A DNA stretch of 64,000 nt from Sulfobacillus thermosulfidooxidans (GTDB lineage: Bacteria > Bacillota > Sulfobacillia > Sulfobacillales > Sulfobacillaceae): positions 2,170,001-2,234,000 of the forward strand of contig NZ_LGRO01000001.1 of assembly GCF_001280565.1 (NCBI RefSeq), in the 5' to 3' direction. Below, piece after piece: positions 8,064 through 17,334 of this stretch; position 1 is the first letter of the stretch, and each line of letters starts with the position of its first letter. Made by a program: the position numbers and the translations under genes. The notes below the pieces were generated by a model. It saw only the letters and a list, made by a program, of their open reading frames with translations. It had not been told where the DNA came from and ran no database searches.

Positions 8064-9074
8064 TTATCCAGTCGCCAACGCCCGGTTCGTGACTGGAAGC
8101 TCCCCTAATTTTAAAAGCACTGTTAAGGACTCACTACCGCGCAATAAGCCAACACGGATCATTGTTCCCACCCCAGCTCTTTGAATCACAGGAATCATGT
8201 CTTGAAGTTGATGCACGCGAATTCCGTTGACAGAAACGATAAAGTCTCCAGGCCGAATGCCTGCTTTGGCTGCAGGACTTCCCGGAATAACCCGAATCAC
8301 CAATAACCCTACCGATTGTGAACCCGCTGACTGCACCGTAGCACCAAGCCACGGACGCCGCACATGACCATATGCAATGAGCTGCTGAGTAATCACTTTG
8401 ACTGTATCACTAGGTATGGCAAATCCAATACCTTCCACTCCTGTTTGAGCAATTTTGCTCGCATTGATGCCAATGAGTTGACCTTGGGAATTCACTAGAG
8501 CACCGCCACTATTACCGGGATTAATCGCCGCATCAGTTTGGATCAGATGATACTCCCAGCCATCACGAAACATGACCCGGTCTTTGGCCGAAATAATACC
8601 AGTGGTCACGGTATGGGATAATCCCAAAGCATTGCCAATGGCAACCACCAATTCGCCTGGTTCAATGGTGCGCGAGGAAGCAAACTCAATGGGGCGTAAA
8701 TGGTTCGCACGAATACGGATCACCGCTAAATCCGTGGGCGGATCTTCACCCACGATCTGGGCGTGGTAGCGTTGCCCGTTCGACAACACGACGATTAATG
8801 TCTGCGCATTAGCCACCACATGATAATTGGTGACAATATCTCCTTGACGATTCAGGATGACGCCGGAACCAATCCCCTTTGTCTGTAATTGTCCCTGATC
8901 TTTTTGCTTGTTTAAGACAATGACCACCGAAGGATCCACTTTCTTGGCAATACTGACAACCGGCCAATTCAGCGCTCTGGGAGTACGGCTTAGGGTCTGA
9001 TACACGATAAGAGCGCCCAAAAATACCCCAAAGAGTCCAAATAGAAAAGACGTCCACTCTATCCGCCGCCACAT
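8064..9074 (-). CDS. htrA: HtrA/DegP-type membrane serine protease with PDZ domain
   Basis: 336 residues. One N-terminal transmembrane helix (about 8-28) anchors the protein with the protease outside. The trypsin-like domain shows the full triad: His85 in NYHVV, Asp115 in TDLAVI, and Ser189 in GNSGGAL. A single PDZ domain covers about 235-325 (GSPAAKAGIRPGDFIVSVNG). Such proteases degrade or refold damaged extracytoplasmic proteins under envelope stress. In Bacillus an htrA paralogue sits beside rlmH, so this gene probably marks the other side of the insertion at 2.2-8.0 kb. No regulatory site was recognised upstream. Confidence 0.93.
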   Translation of the reverse strand: MWRRIEWTSFLFGLFGVFLGALIVYQTLSRTPRALNWPVVSIAKKVDPSVVIVLNKQKDQGQLQTKGIGSGVILNRQGDIVTNYHVVANAQTLIVVLSNGQRYHAQIVGEDPPTDLAVIRIRANHLRPIEFASSRTIEPGELVVAIGNALGLSHTVTTGIISAKDRVMFRDGWEYHLIQTDAAINPGNSGGALVNSQGQLIGINASKIAQTGVEGIGFAIPSDTVKVITQQLIAYGHVRRPWLGATVQSAGSQSVGLLVIRVIPGSPAAKAGIRPGDFIVSVNGIRVHQLQDMIPVIQRAGVGTMIRVGLLRGSESLTVLLKLGELPVTNRALATG

Positions 9075-9286
9075 GCTTGCTCATTCCTCCCGTCACGACA
9101 GACTATGTCTAAGCGGGACAGGTTATGACGTCACTGGCACAACCTAAGGACACGGGACATCCGACAAACGCGAACTCCGCATTGACCGGAAACAGTCATG
9201 TTCTTTCCCATGAAGCTATGGAAGTGTTTAAGAATCTCTGGCTTAATATGTCCCGACGGTGCCATGTGCTGTGCGCTAAAGGAAGC

Positions 9287-10072
9287 TTAACGTGAGCGGA
9301 TGACCGACAACACCATATCCAGGAATAGGAGCCCTGTCATTCCCATCATCATCGGTCGGATAATGCGCGCTCCGCGCCGATGCGCCAAGCGGGCGCCGAG
9401 GTATGCGCCGACAGCGACCGACACGGCCATGATAAGTCCTAATTCCCACCGAACATCGCCATGCACGGCATACGTAAGAAAAGCGACCACATTGCCGAAC
9501 AAGCTTAAGACCTTCGCCGTGCCACTGGCCATGAGGTAACTAAACCGAAACCAGGTGACAAAGGCAAAGGTGATTAAAAGACCCGTCCCGGGGCCAAAAA
9601 ATCCTTCGTAAAACCCTAGCATACCCCCAACCGCCAAGAGCATCAGGACCCGTCGGTCCGTCATGGGAGTGGGCACCCACGCATCGTGATCCGCCGGCTT
9701 CCTCCCCAACATTAACAAGCCGGTCATCGCGAGCAGCCCGATAATCACGATGTGGAGGATGGCGGGGGGAATCGTGATGGCGGTCACACCGCCCAGAATC
9801 GCACCGGGAACCGATCCGCCCAGCGCAATGGCCGTTTCCGGCCACCATTTAATCGACCGGCTCTGAGCAAAACGAACGGTCCCCGTTAACGCGCCAAACG
9901 ACAACGCAAACTGATTGGTGCCGAGGACCATGGGGGCGGGTAGGCTGACGAGAAAGAGTGCTGGCACCGTAAACATCCCGCCCCCACCCACAATCGTATC
10001 GACGATGCCCGCAGCCAATCCGCCGCAGGTCAGAAGTAAAATGTGGCTCCAGGGAAGCAGCAGGGCTGCCAT
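9287..10072 (-). CDS. TauE/SafE-family sulfite/organosulfur exporter
   Basis: About 260 residues with 7-8 TM helices. Family marks are GGLAAGIVDTIVGGGGMFTVP near the N-terminus, LGTNQFALSFGALTGTVRF, and FYEGFFGPGTG opening the second repeat. TauE/SafE proteins move sulfite, sulfoacetate or related anions. I placed the start at the ATG at 10072, but AGGAGG directly abuts it, so a non-ATG start a few codons further in is possible. The reading frame stays open upstream into a broken YbaK-like sequence, which would otherwise give an apparent 402-residue fusion. Confidence 0.82.
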   Translation of the reverse strand: MAALLLPWSHILLLTCGGLAAGIVDTIVGGGGMFTVPALFLVSLPAPMVLGTNQFALSFGALTGTVRFAQSRSIKWWPETAIALGGSVPGAILGGVTAITIPPAILHIVIIGLLAMTGLLMLGRKPADHDAWVPTPMTDRRVLMLLAVGGMLGFYEGFFGPGTGLLITFAFVTWFRFSYLMASGTAKVLSLFGNVVAFLTYAVHGDVRWELGLIMAVSVAVGAYLGARLAHRRGARIIRPMMMGMTGLLFLDMVLSVIRSR

Positions 10073-10081
10073 CCTCCTTTG

Positions 10082-10495
10082 CGAGTCTGTTTTTTCCGTT
10101 ACCGAGGCTCTTCGGAGCATGGCAATGCGTAAATAATCCTCGGTGACTAATTGAATGGACCGATCCAATCGGCCCGCATTAAACACGATTTCCCTTTCAC
10201 CACACAATTCGTCGTCGACGAGCACAGACAGCGCGGGATGAAAGGAAAAAGGCGGAATAGCCCCCACTTCTGCAGTTGTTAACAGCGAGGCGTGCTCCGC
10301 GGCGGCAACGGTGGCACGCCGATTCTCCCCGTAGCATAACACACTTTTTTGTCCGCTTCGGTGACTTTTATGACTAAGGCTTGCGCGGCCTGTTTTAACG
10401 CATTGCCCCAGACTGCGCTGATCGCTACCGTCCGTCCTTCCGCAATATGGGCGATAACGCGCGATGGGATTCCAACAGGGCAATGATTTGGGCAT
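10082..10495 (-). pseudogene. broken YbaK/EbsC-like (COG2606) deacylase
   Basis: The minus strand encodes the C-terminal part of a YbaK-type aminoacyl-tRNA editing-like protein: VGAIPPFSFHPALSVLVDDE, then FNAGRLDRSIQLVTEDYLRI. A second frame upstream gives AISAVWGNALKQAAQALVIK, the expected preceding block. The two halves are in different frames and the middle is shortened, so at least one frameshift or deletion has occurred. The 3' end runs without a stop into the TauE gene. Confidence 0.7.
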
Positions 10496-10885
10496 ATTGT
10501 TTAATGAATGGCCTCTGTTTTACGTTTATGTTAACGGCCAAACTAGGATCCTCGAAACAATGTTTTTGCAAAGCCCGCCGGTTCCTCTATCTGCTATTCA
10601 AACACCTTGACATCATCTCATATTAAATGCCAGGAATTTCAAAATTTTCCCATGGTAGTTTTATTGTTTCGCCGAGGCTTGCCTTATCAGATTCACTTCT
10701 CGATACGGTTTGACATCCTCTCAACAGGCTGGCACTGTCTCCCACTGCTCACGCATAATATTCCACTTAGGAGCTCATTAGAATTATACAATGAATCATT
10801 TGGAACCTATGAACAAACGAAAATCGGCACCGTTTCCGAAAGTGGCGTCACACTGTGCTCGTGGCTACGATATTTACCACGGCAC
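10496..10885. other. intergenic stretch, no gene supported
   Basis: About 390 bp. Short ORFs are present but none has a ribosome site plus recognisable protein features. I see no repeat or RNA structure worth naming. Confidence 0.4.
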
Positions 10886-11236
10886 TTATTGTCGGGGCTG
10901 TTGCTGGCGAAGAAGTAAAAAGGCGCGCCAATAACCAGTGGTCTCATCAGGATCAAGATCCGAGAGATCCGGTTCCGGCCATTCAGGAACGGACTGGCGG
11001 TACTTCGGATATTTCTTCCGAAACCACTGATCCCGTTCCCACGCCCGGTGGTCGGCACACACCTGGTCGGCGGGTGTAATCACAGGAGTCGGTTTAACCA
11101 ATTGCCGCATAAGGTCATCAGCATAAGACAAGATTATCTCCTCCTTGAAAAGGCCTAATGGAATGGCCAGGCATAGTTTCGGAAGTCGTGTGTCCTTTCG
11201 GACGTCCTCGAAGAAATTGTCGACATAACGCGGCAA
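10886..11236 (-). CDS. possible hypothetical protein or gene remnant
   Basis: A 116-residue frame with protein-like composition, acidic and rich in Trp and Pro near its end (EWPEPDLSDLDPDETTGYW). The same frame stays protein-like for about 25 codons upstream of the first usable start, back to a TAA, without a good ribosome site. It may therefore be the remnant of a longer gene. Family not recognised. Confidence 0.35.
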   Translation of the reverse strand: MPRYVDNFFEDVRKDTRLPKLCLAIPLGLFKEEIILSYADDLMRQLVKPTPVITPADQVCADHRAWERDQWFRKKYPKYRQSVPEWPEPDLSDLDPDETTGYWRAFLLLRQQQPRQ

Positions 11237-11453
11237 ACCGAAAAAAGCATATTCGGGATGAATGCGTAATGTCTCTCTCTCTTTATAACGTCTTTTGAAC
11301 CAATAAAGTTACAAAGGTGAACCCTGCAGCGGATGTGGTTCATTGTGGTTAATCCTATAACGATTGGCGTCCATCCATGTTTCCTTTTAGAACAAAAAAA
11401 GATGAAAAGTGTTCATCTCTGTGGTTCTGTCCTTCATGTATTCTTGCCAAATC

Positions 11454-11483
11454 TTGACGGTATCTTGTTTAAGATGGTACCAT
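11454..11483 (+). promoter_or_regulatory. promoter/operator region of the padR gene
   Basis: TTGACG at 11454 resembles a -35 element. An inverted repeat ATCTT-N4-AAGAT (11462-11475) and a 10-bp palindrome ATGGTACCAT (11474-11483) cover the region where the promoter should start. PadR repressors usually regulate their own promoter, so this is a candidate autoregulatory operator. Exact promoter elements remain uncertain. Confidence 0.4.
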
Positions 11484-11865
11484 GCAAAATATGATAGATA
11501 AAGGTGATACATTCGGATTAGGACAATTGCGGCGTGGAATTGTTGAATGGTGCGTTTTAGCACTGTTACAACATCACGAAAGATATGGTTTTGAGTTGGC
11601 TAAAACACTGTCAGCAGCCAATCTAATTGCCAGCGAAGGAACCATTTATCCGCTATTAGCTCGACTCCGCCGCGATGGTTTGGTCGAAACCCTTTGGCGT
11701 GAATCGGCAGAAGGTCCTCCGCGCCGCTATTATGTTTTGACAACATCTGGAAAACAATCGTTGCAACTTTTTCGCAATCAGTGGCAACAATTCAAAGAAT
11801 CCGTTGACCAGTTTCTCGATGAAGGGACCCGGGAGGAACACCATGACCACCTCGAACCAAAATGA
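11482..11865 (+). CDS. PadR-family transcriptional regulator
   Basis: 127 residues. The winged-helix core is clear: LRRGIVEWCVLALLQHHERY then GFELAKTL, SEGTIYPLLARLRRDGLVET, and the wing PPRRYYVLTTSGKQSL. These are the standard PadR blocks. Small PadR proteins repress an adjacent operon and often respond to envelope or drug stress. It overlaps the next gene by 23 bp, giving the common PadR/HAAS pair. The ATG at 11482 lacks a clear ribosome site; ATG 11491 is an alternative. Inverted repeats sit directly in front of the start. Confidence 0.88.
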   Translation: MQNMIDKGDTFGLGQLRRGIVEWCVLALLQHHERYGFELAKTLSAANLIASEGTIYPLLARLRRDGLVETLWRESAEGPPRRYYVLTTSGKQSLQLFRNQWQQFKESVDQFLDEGTREEHHDHLEPK

Positions 11866-12448
11866 CAAACTTGTTCAACAATATATGGACAAAATGAGGC
11901 GGGCGTTAAAGGATTTGCCTCCGTCTCGGCGACAACAAATTTTAGAGGATATTGCTGAACACATTCGGACTGCACGAAAGCAATTGAACCAGGAAAACGA
12001 AGCAAGCATCCGTCAAATCCTCCAAAATCTCGGTGACCCTGAAGTCATTCGCGAAGAAGCTATGGATCCCTCGCACCCCTCCAACGGCTTTGACCGCTGG
12101 GTGCCCTGGCTCTTATTGTTTGGAGGATTTTTGTTTGTAATCGGATGGATTGCGGGAGTAATTCTCCTATGGCGATCGTCAACTTGGCGGATACGTGATA
12201 AAATTTTGGGCACATTCATCTGGCCCGGAGGTCTTGCGACAGTTTTTATGGAACTAGGACTACCAGCAGGCGCAACGACACAATCATGTTCCAGTTTAGC
12301 GAACGGAACCGTTCATTGTGTCACTAGCACCTCGGGATTTCATCTCCCTCCGGCGATAGGCTTGCCTCTTTTGATTCTAGAAATACTGGCACCTATTTGG
12401 ATTACAATGCACTTAATCAAGGTTTCTCATCGTAGCGTTTTGACATAA
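11843..12448 (+). CDS. HAAS-domain membrane protein (DUF1700-like), partner of PadR
   Basis: About 201 residues. The N-terminal 70 residues form a helical HAAS-type domain (MDKMRRALKDLPPSRRQQIL then EDIAEHI) that ends with LGDPEVIREEA. Three to four TM helices follow (WVPWLLLFGGFLFVIGWIAG and later stretches). The ATG at 11843 is chosen because GGGAGG lies 6 bp upstream; the frame is open further back. PadR/HAAS pairs are thought to sense membrane events, with the HAAS protein as the effector or sensor. Function beyond that is not known. Confidence 0.75.
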   Translation: MTTSNQNDKLVQQYMDKMRRALKDLPPSRRQQILEDIAEHIRTARKQLNQENEASIRQILQNLGDPEVIREEAMDPSHPSNGFDRWVPWLLLFGGFLFVIGWIAGVILLWRSSTWRIRDKILGTFIWPGGLATVFMELGLPAGATTQSCSSLANGTVHCVTSTSGFHLPPAIGLPLLILEILAPIWITMHLIKVSHRSVLT

Positions 12449-12852
12449 ACTCCGTTCAACAAATCCATATCTGCCAAGTCGCATGAATGTCGCCTGTTGA
12501 CTCAACTTTTTCAGGATAATCACCTGCCAATTCTTTCAGATAACGTCCTCATATTGGCCGGCAACGTACCTATTGATTCACTCCTGGTCAAAACGAAATC
12601 GAAATCTATCACCATTCTCCTCATGCACCGGAAAATCCTGTCGTACAAACACCAGTACCAGAATATCGTTAACATCCATTAGATAAAGCCTGTTAAATAA
12701 CCGGAAACGACTCACTATGTTCTCATCTTCAGATATAACCTTCCATTATTAAAATGAATTCTCTGTCATTTTCGTTCCTCTTGCTTGCCCTAAAATACTT
12801 GCGCGAATCAAATTTTTCAAGTAGGGTAATAAGGAAGAGGAGGATGCGCCTT
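12449..12852. other. intergenic stretch before the MBL-fold gene
   Basis: About 400 bp, AT-rich compared with the flanks. The open frames here look random. The end holds the ribosome site AGGAGG (12838-12843) of the next gene. Nothing else was recognised. Confidence 0.4.
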
Positions 12853-13818
12853 ATGGATAATACCAAGATAACGGAACCGGTAGAAGGCGTCTTTCGCATC
12901 CCAATTCCCGTGCCCTTGCCGTTAAAGTATCTCTATAGTTACGCCATCCATCTAGGTTCCGAATATCTCATTTTGGATTTAGGAATGGATACGGAAGATG
13001 CCCAACAGGCATGGAAGGAAGCCAGCCAATATCTTGGTCTCAAACCCGGGCGCGTAAAAGCCGTCTTTATTACCCACTTTCATCCCGACCATGTTGGTTT
13101 GGCGCAGTTTGCTAGTCAATTGTGGGATACACCCATTTTTATGTGGGAAAAGGAAATGCAAACCGTTTATCAGGTTTTTGACCAATCCCCGGCCAGTCTC
13201 ACTCCTTTTTTCATCTATAACGGCATGCCTCGGGATCTAGCCGAATATTTGGATCAAGAACGGTGGCTAACCAGATGGGTTGTCAAATTGCCTCATAATC
13301 CACCGATTCAATCCCTTGATCCTTCTCAGAATTGGGGACCTTTCCAGTTACTTGACCAAGCGGGACATACCGATCATCAATTATTACTGTATTGGCCCGA
13401 ACGCAAGTTATTGTTTACTGGAGATCAAGTGCTATCACGTATTACACCAAATATTAGCTACTGGCCTGATGCCGATCCTGATCCGCTCGCCTCATATTTA
13501 CAATCCCTTCATGAACTCGAAGCCTTACCCGTCACCTTGGGATGTGCAGCCCATGAAGAACTTATCGAAGATGTACCGAGGCGTATTCAGGAGATCTTAG
13601 TCCATCATGAGGACAGAGCGCAGCGCATCGTCGAATTATTGACCACGCCGCAAACCGCTTTCGACGTCGCCCAGCACCTCTTTACTCGTCCGCTGACGCG
13701 CTTCCAGTGGCGGTTCGCCGTCAGTGAAACCCTAGCCCATTTAGAATATCTGCGGCGACGCCATCGCATTATGTTTGAGGATGTCAAAACTCACGGCCTC
13801 TATATGGTTCCACACTAA
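12853..13818 (+). CDS. metallo-beta-lactamase-fold hydrolase
   Basis: About 321 residues. The zinc-binding motif THFHPDHVG (HxHxDH) is followed by AGHTDHQLLLYW, FTGDQVL and a late His (GCAAHEE), the usual order of the MBL fold. The C-terminal 80 residues look like the small winged-helix domain found in LACTB2/YflN-like hydrolases. The ATG at 12853 is chosen because AGGAGG lies 9 bp upstream. The longer open frame from 12754 lacks such a site. Substrates of this group are hydroxyacyl-thioesters or unknown; nothing nearby settles it. Confidence 0.83.
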   Translation: MDNTKITEPVEGVFRIPIPVPLPLKYLYSYAIHLGSEYLILDLGMDTEDAQQAWKEASQYLGLKPGRVKAVFITHFHPDHVGLAQFASQLWDTPIFMWEKEMQTVYQVFDQSPASLTPFFIYNGMPRDLAEYLDQERWLTRWVVKLPHNPPIQSLDPSQNWGPFQLLDQAGHTDHQLLLYWPERKLLFTGDQVLSRITPNISYWPDADPDPLASYLQSLHELEALPVTLGCAAHEELIEDVPRRIQEILVHHEDRAQRIVELLTTPQTAFDVAQHLFTRPLTRFQWRFAVSETLAHLEYLRRRHRIMFEDVKTHGLYMVPH

Positions 13819-13819
13819 T

Positions 13820-14920
13820 TTAAGACGCCATCCACATAGCAATGCGAAAAGCTGCTTGTTCGAGCAAGTGGATGCGCATTCGTTCCACTTCACGAGCACT
13901 GCGAGGTTTATCAACTAAAGGATAGATGCCTTTTAATGCTGGATTATAAAACTGCATATATTGATCGCCCAACCGTTCAATAATAGCGACCAAGGGTACG
14001 GCCAAAGGGGCAAGACGTCGGGATAAAGTGGCAACCAAACTGAGATTTTGGGTCTTGTCGAGCGTCATTTGAGCTGTCAGCACCCACTGCACATTAGTCC
14101 AATAGGTGTCCAAATGTAAAAGATCCAGCAAATAGTCCGCTGCGGGTCTGCCCTGAGCACCCAGTCCCAGAAGCGCTAATCCGAGCCCGCCCCCTTCACC
14201 AGTACCAGGTTGATCCAATAACGGTGTCGAAAAGAATTCTTCCAGGAGCTGTGCATAATGCTGCATTTGCAGATCGATAACCGGTAATTGATACGGTGAC
14301 AACCCTTTGACACTGCCATCGTAAAATGTCACGCCCTCTTTACCTGTCAAAGGCAGCGCCCTAGGGTATAACATTACCAGCGGAACGGGAGGAATGTGCA
14401 ACTCTGTTTGGATAATGTGATGTACACGTTCTAACCCTCGTAAACCTCTGGGAACATCTGCACCCTGTTCATCGACAAAGCGCAAACCAAAGTACTCGAG
14501 TAAGCCCATGCCCCCATCATGCACCATCACGTCGCCAAGTGTAATGATGATTTGGCGAGGATGATAGCGCATCACATCCGCAATTAACGGGCCTAATCCC
14601 CAAGAACTGGCCCGCATTACATCCACGATTTCACTCGCTCCCAGTATTTCAGCAGCATCAATCATCGCGCTCCCATCGGGCAATAGCGCCCACCGGCTAT
14701 CCACTTCACGCCCCGCTGCATTCCATGTATGGGACCGGCGAATCCGCCCCGAAAGTGCACGAACTACGATATCCATCGTACCACGTCCACCTTCGGGCAC
14801 TGGACGCACAATGACCCGGGATGCACAACGACATTGGCGAATTCCCCGTTCTAAGGCATCCGCCACAGCTTGGGACCCGACATTCGGCAAAAACCTTGTT
14901 GGGGCAATTAATATGTCCAT
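13820..14920 (-). CDS. glycerate kinase (type I, GlxK/GarK-like)
   Basis: About 366 residues, the usual glycerate kinase size (370-380). MDILIAPTRFLPNVGSQAVA matches the conserved 'IvIAPDSFKgsLsa' start, VPEGGRGTMDIV matches 'aDGGEGT', and ITLGDVMVHDGGMG matches 'GLGGSATNDGG'. Several consensus residues differ (RGT, GDVMVHD), so the protein is a divergent member and may have altered substrate use. The ATG at 14920 is preferred over an upstream in-frame start because a GGAG lies about 7 bp before it. It is convergent with the MBL gene, and its start lies next to tRNA-Thr. Confidence 0.75.
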   Translation of the reverse strand: MDILIAPTRFLPNVGSQAVADALERGIRQCRCASRVIVRPVPEGGRGTMDIVVRALSGRIRRSHTWNAAGREVDSRWALLPDGSAMIDAAEILGASEIVDVMRASSWGLGPLIADVMRYHPRQIIITLGDVMVHDGGMGLLEYFGLRFVDEQGADVPRGLRGLERVHHIIQTELHIPPVPLVMLYPRALPLTGKEGVTFYDGSVKGLSPYQLPVIDLQMQHYAQLLEEFFSTPLLDQPGTGEGGGLGLALLGLGAQGRPAADYLLDLLHLDTYWTNVQWVLTAQMTLDKTQNLSLVATLSRRLAPLAVPLVAIIERLGDQYMQFYNPALKGIYPLVDKPRSAREVERMRIHLLEQAAFRIAMWMAS

Positions 14921-14948
14921 GTTAGACTCCGTTGTGCGCAAAATACAA

Positions 14949-15024
<76 letters not shown>

Positions 15025-15073
15025 GATCCATAGGGCATTATACACGGATTTTTTGTATTTGACAACTCGCAAT

Positions 15074-15811
15074 TTAATCTCGTGATAAATACCCCGGCTT
15101 CTGCCCAGCCTGATTGGTATAATCTAAGAGCTTTTGTGTTGTTTCCAATGACGCCACTCCGGTGATTGGCAAATGAACCATGACTTGAAAACGTTCGACC
15201 GCCTGCTTCACCTCTGGCGTATAGACCCCATTGAGAGGTCCGGAATATACTTTGGCCAATCGCAATAAACGCTGAAGCTCAACAACATCTTGCCCAATTT
15301 GCCCGGGATTTATCGTACGGCGAATTTTCACATAAGGCGTAATCCCTTCCACAATCACCGGCGTCCCTAAACTAATGAGTGCATAGACTTGCTCAACATC
15401 ATGATTATACATCCGAAAACATCCATGGGAGGCCACCGTTCCGACTGACCATGGTTTATTCGTGCCATGAATACCGTAAATACCCCAGGGGGCCGAAAAA
15501 CGAATCCAACGAGTTCCAAATCCATCGCCCCAAATTGCTTTTTGCGTCACCACAAATTCACCGCGGGGACTTGGTGTTTCTGGCTTACCGACAGCAACGG
15601 GATAAACATGAAACAATTTGTTATTGCGGTAAAGATATAATTTTCGTTGAACCACATTAATCACGATTTTGGTCGGAACCTTGGCCGCTGCAGCGTTGAC
15701 AGCGCGGTGAGGCATACTCCAAATGAGTCCCCCATAAATGCCCACCAGCAATATCCCCGTTAGGATTAAGAACCACGGCCAGCTGAGGGACGACCTGCCT
15801 TCAGCTTTCAT
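15074..15811 (-). CDS. L,D-transpeptidase (YkuD) with C-terminal peptidoglycan-binding domain
   Basis: 245 residues. One TM helix (about 13-32) anchors the protein. The YkuD domain (about 47-155) has the catalytic block IHGT (His115) ... SHGCFRM (Ser128-Cys131), with Cys131 as nucleophile. The C-terminal PG_binding_1 domain (about 170-240) shows GQIGQDVVELQRLL and GVYTPEVKQAVERFQ. Such enzymes form 3-3 peptidoglycan crosslinks or attach proteins. The gene overlaps the upstream membrane protein gene by 4 bp, so the two form an operon that lies downstream of nothing else obvious. Confidence 0.92.
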   Translation of the reverse strand: MKAEGRSSLSWPWFLILTGILLVGIYGGLIWSMPHRAVNAAAAKVPTKIVINVVQRKLYLYRNNKLFHVYPVAVGKPETPSPRGEFVVTQKAIWGDGFGTRWIRFSAPWGIYGIHGTNKPWSVGTVASHGCFRMYNHDVEQVYALISLGTPVIVEGITPYVKIRRTINPGQIGQDVVELQRLLRLAKVYSGPLNGVYTPEVKQAVERFQVMVHLPITGVASLETTQKLLDYTNQAGQKPGYLSRD

Positions 15812-16203
15812 AAAGCCTCAACCTCCCACGCTGTCCATAAGGTAAATGCTAGCCATACCGCTGCCATCACCTTGGCCGTAGGAAAATCCAACAAGGACCA
15901 TAGACTTTGTGGTCCGAATAGGTTGGTAAAAGTTCCAGCTGGCGCCACCGCGACCACTAACGCCGGAAGCCCATGCATAATGATTTTGAAGCGGTCAGCG
16001 CGTACGCTCCACCCCTTCTTGACATATCCCACAAGACGACTCACTTCAGCCAAACCGAGCACAATGACGGGCCACAATACCATTTGCCACGCCATCCACT
16101 CTGGCCGTTCATCAATGGGCAAATCCCGAAACCCCCAGCTGAGGATAACCAAGCCCCATATCATCAATAACGACGACACGATTATCGCAACTTTCCGTAT
16201 CAT
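15808..16203 (-). CDS. four-helix membrane protein of unknown function
   Basis: 131 residues with about four hydrophobic helices (VAIIVSSLLMIWGLVILSWG, MVLWPVIVLGLAEVSRLVG, LPALVVAVAPAGTF, VMAAVWLAFTLWTAW). No family recognised. Its stop overlaps the start of the L,D-transpeptidase gene (ATGA-type overlap), so translational coupling and a role near the cell wall enzyme are plausible. Confidence 0.65.
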   Translation of the reverse strand: MIRKVAIIVSSLLMIWGLVILSWGFRDLPIDERPEWMAWQMVLWPVIVLGLAEVSRLVGYVKKGWSVRADRFKIIMHGLPALVVAVAPAGTFTNLFGPQSLWSLLDFPTAKVMAAVWLAFTLWTAWEVEAL

Positions 16204-16569
16204 GACAAGCCACCTCGATTCACCTTATGTGGCCAAGGTGTTGTCTATGACAAAGTCTCAACCAGTATAAAGACATGAAAGACCAGATTTCCGGAATAAA
16301 GGCAATTAATATAGCGCATAAGACGCGGGCTCGTCTCGGCGAAAAATAATGGCGGAGCAACGCTATACTCCCAATGTGTGATGATTGCTGTGGGCAACGC
16401 AATTTTATTTAGGTCTTATCGTTGTTTTTGGCTTTAAGCGTCCCGCATCAATTTGTCAGTATCTTAAACATCACTTCATGCCTGTTGATGGCTTGCTTGG
16501 TTTCGTTTTTCACCGCGACCGAATTGGTACGGTCTGGCCCGGGATTTTTTCAAAACTGATTGGCGCAAC
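16204..16569. other. intergenic stretch, possible degraded sequence
   Basis: About 370 bp. Frames on both strands give short hydrophobic peptides without start signals. It may be old mobile-element sequence, since an IS110 relic follows, but I cannot assign it. Confidence 0.35.
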
Positions 16570-16931
16570 CATTACGCAGACTTTTGCCATCTTAAACTAA
16601 TCCCGGCGTCTTTGGCATTGTTTTTCGAGGGAATGTGATCGTCCACTTCTTTGAGTTTGTGTGTGTGCAGCGCATTGACCAAGACGACGGTCACACCGGG
16701 TTGTTGGTGGAACCAATGCGCTAGCGGCAGCCACTATGCGCCAGTGGATTGGAGCCCTATGACGACGCGGCTCCCGGCGGGACGCCGGGCCCACATCGCG
16801 TCAAACCCGATCCGATTATTGTCAAACCGCATCGGGTGACCTGCCGACAACCCGTTCAGCAATAGCCACTGGATGTCATGCCAGCCTTGGGCCACGTCCA
16901 CCCCTCCGATGTCAAAGTCCGCCAAAACCAC
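16570..16931 (-). pseudogene. N-terminal remnant of an IS110-family (DEDD) transposase
   Basis: The minus strand reads GGVDVAQGWHDIQWLL, then GSRVVIGLQSTGA, a TAG stop at 16734-16736, then WLPLAHWFHQQPGVTVVLVN and LHTHKLKEVDDHIPSKNNAK in the same frame. This is the RuvC-like N-terminal half of IS110 transposases ('vGlEpTGhYwlpLa..l...g..VvlvNP...k..k...d..ptKtDakDA'). The stop replaces the conserved Tyr of 'TGxYW'. Everything after 'KDAG' is missing, including the C-terminal Ser domain, so the copy is dead. A bridge-RNA end could not be recognised. Confidence 0.75.
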
Positions 16932-17334
16932 TTCTCACCCGGAGCGTGGTTGGGGCCTTTTATCGGCTCTCAGGGCCAATGCGGATTTCATGGGGGATCC
17001 CGTAATAACAAATCTTATGTTAGCGTTCGCGGATCACGGGTGTTTTTGTCCAACCCGTTGCATCGTTATTAGTTATCATGGATTTATGGGGCCAGAGGCG
17101 ACGGATAGTTCCACTTGTTGATATGAAGTAGAAACCCATATTCTCACAGATCCTTCAGCCAATGTGTGCCACTTCGTATCCGTTTAGCCCATGTTGATAA
17201 ATACGGCAATGACCGGAACAACAGATTTTGGTCAAATTGGACTTGTTCAAGAATCGTCACAATCTCAGACGTTTTTTATGAATACGCCAAGCCGTCGAGC
17301 GCATGTCCTAAATTAGTGAAGGAAGGTTAACGAT
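16932..17334. other. intergenic stretch after the IS110 relic
   Basis: About 400 bp without a supported gene. GAAGGAAGG at about 17317-17326 is the ribosome site of the following secreted-protein gene. Confidence 0.4.

Noticed and set aside
9287-10495. A 402-residue YbaK-TauE fusion protein
   Set aside because: The first part is frameshifted and a ribosome-site-like AGGAGG lies at the exporter start, so two genes are more likely.
10607-10918. 103-residue plus-strand ORF
   Set aside because: Random-looking composition, no ribosome site, overlaps another weak frame.
16385-16600. 71-residue plus-strand ORF before the IS110 relic
   Set aside because: Resembles no family clearly; probably chance or old mobile DNA.
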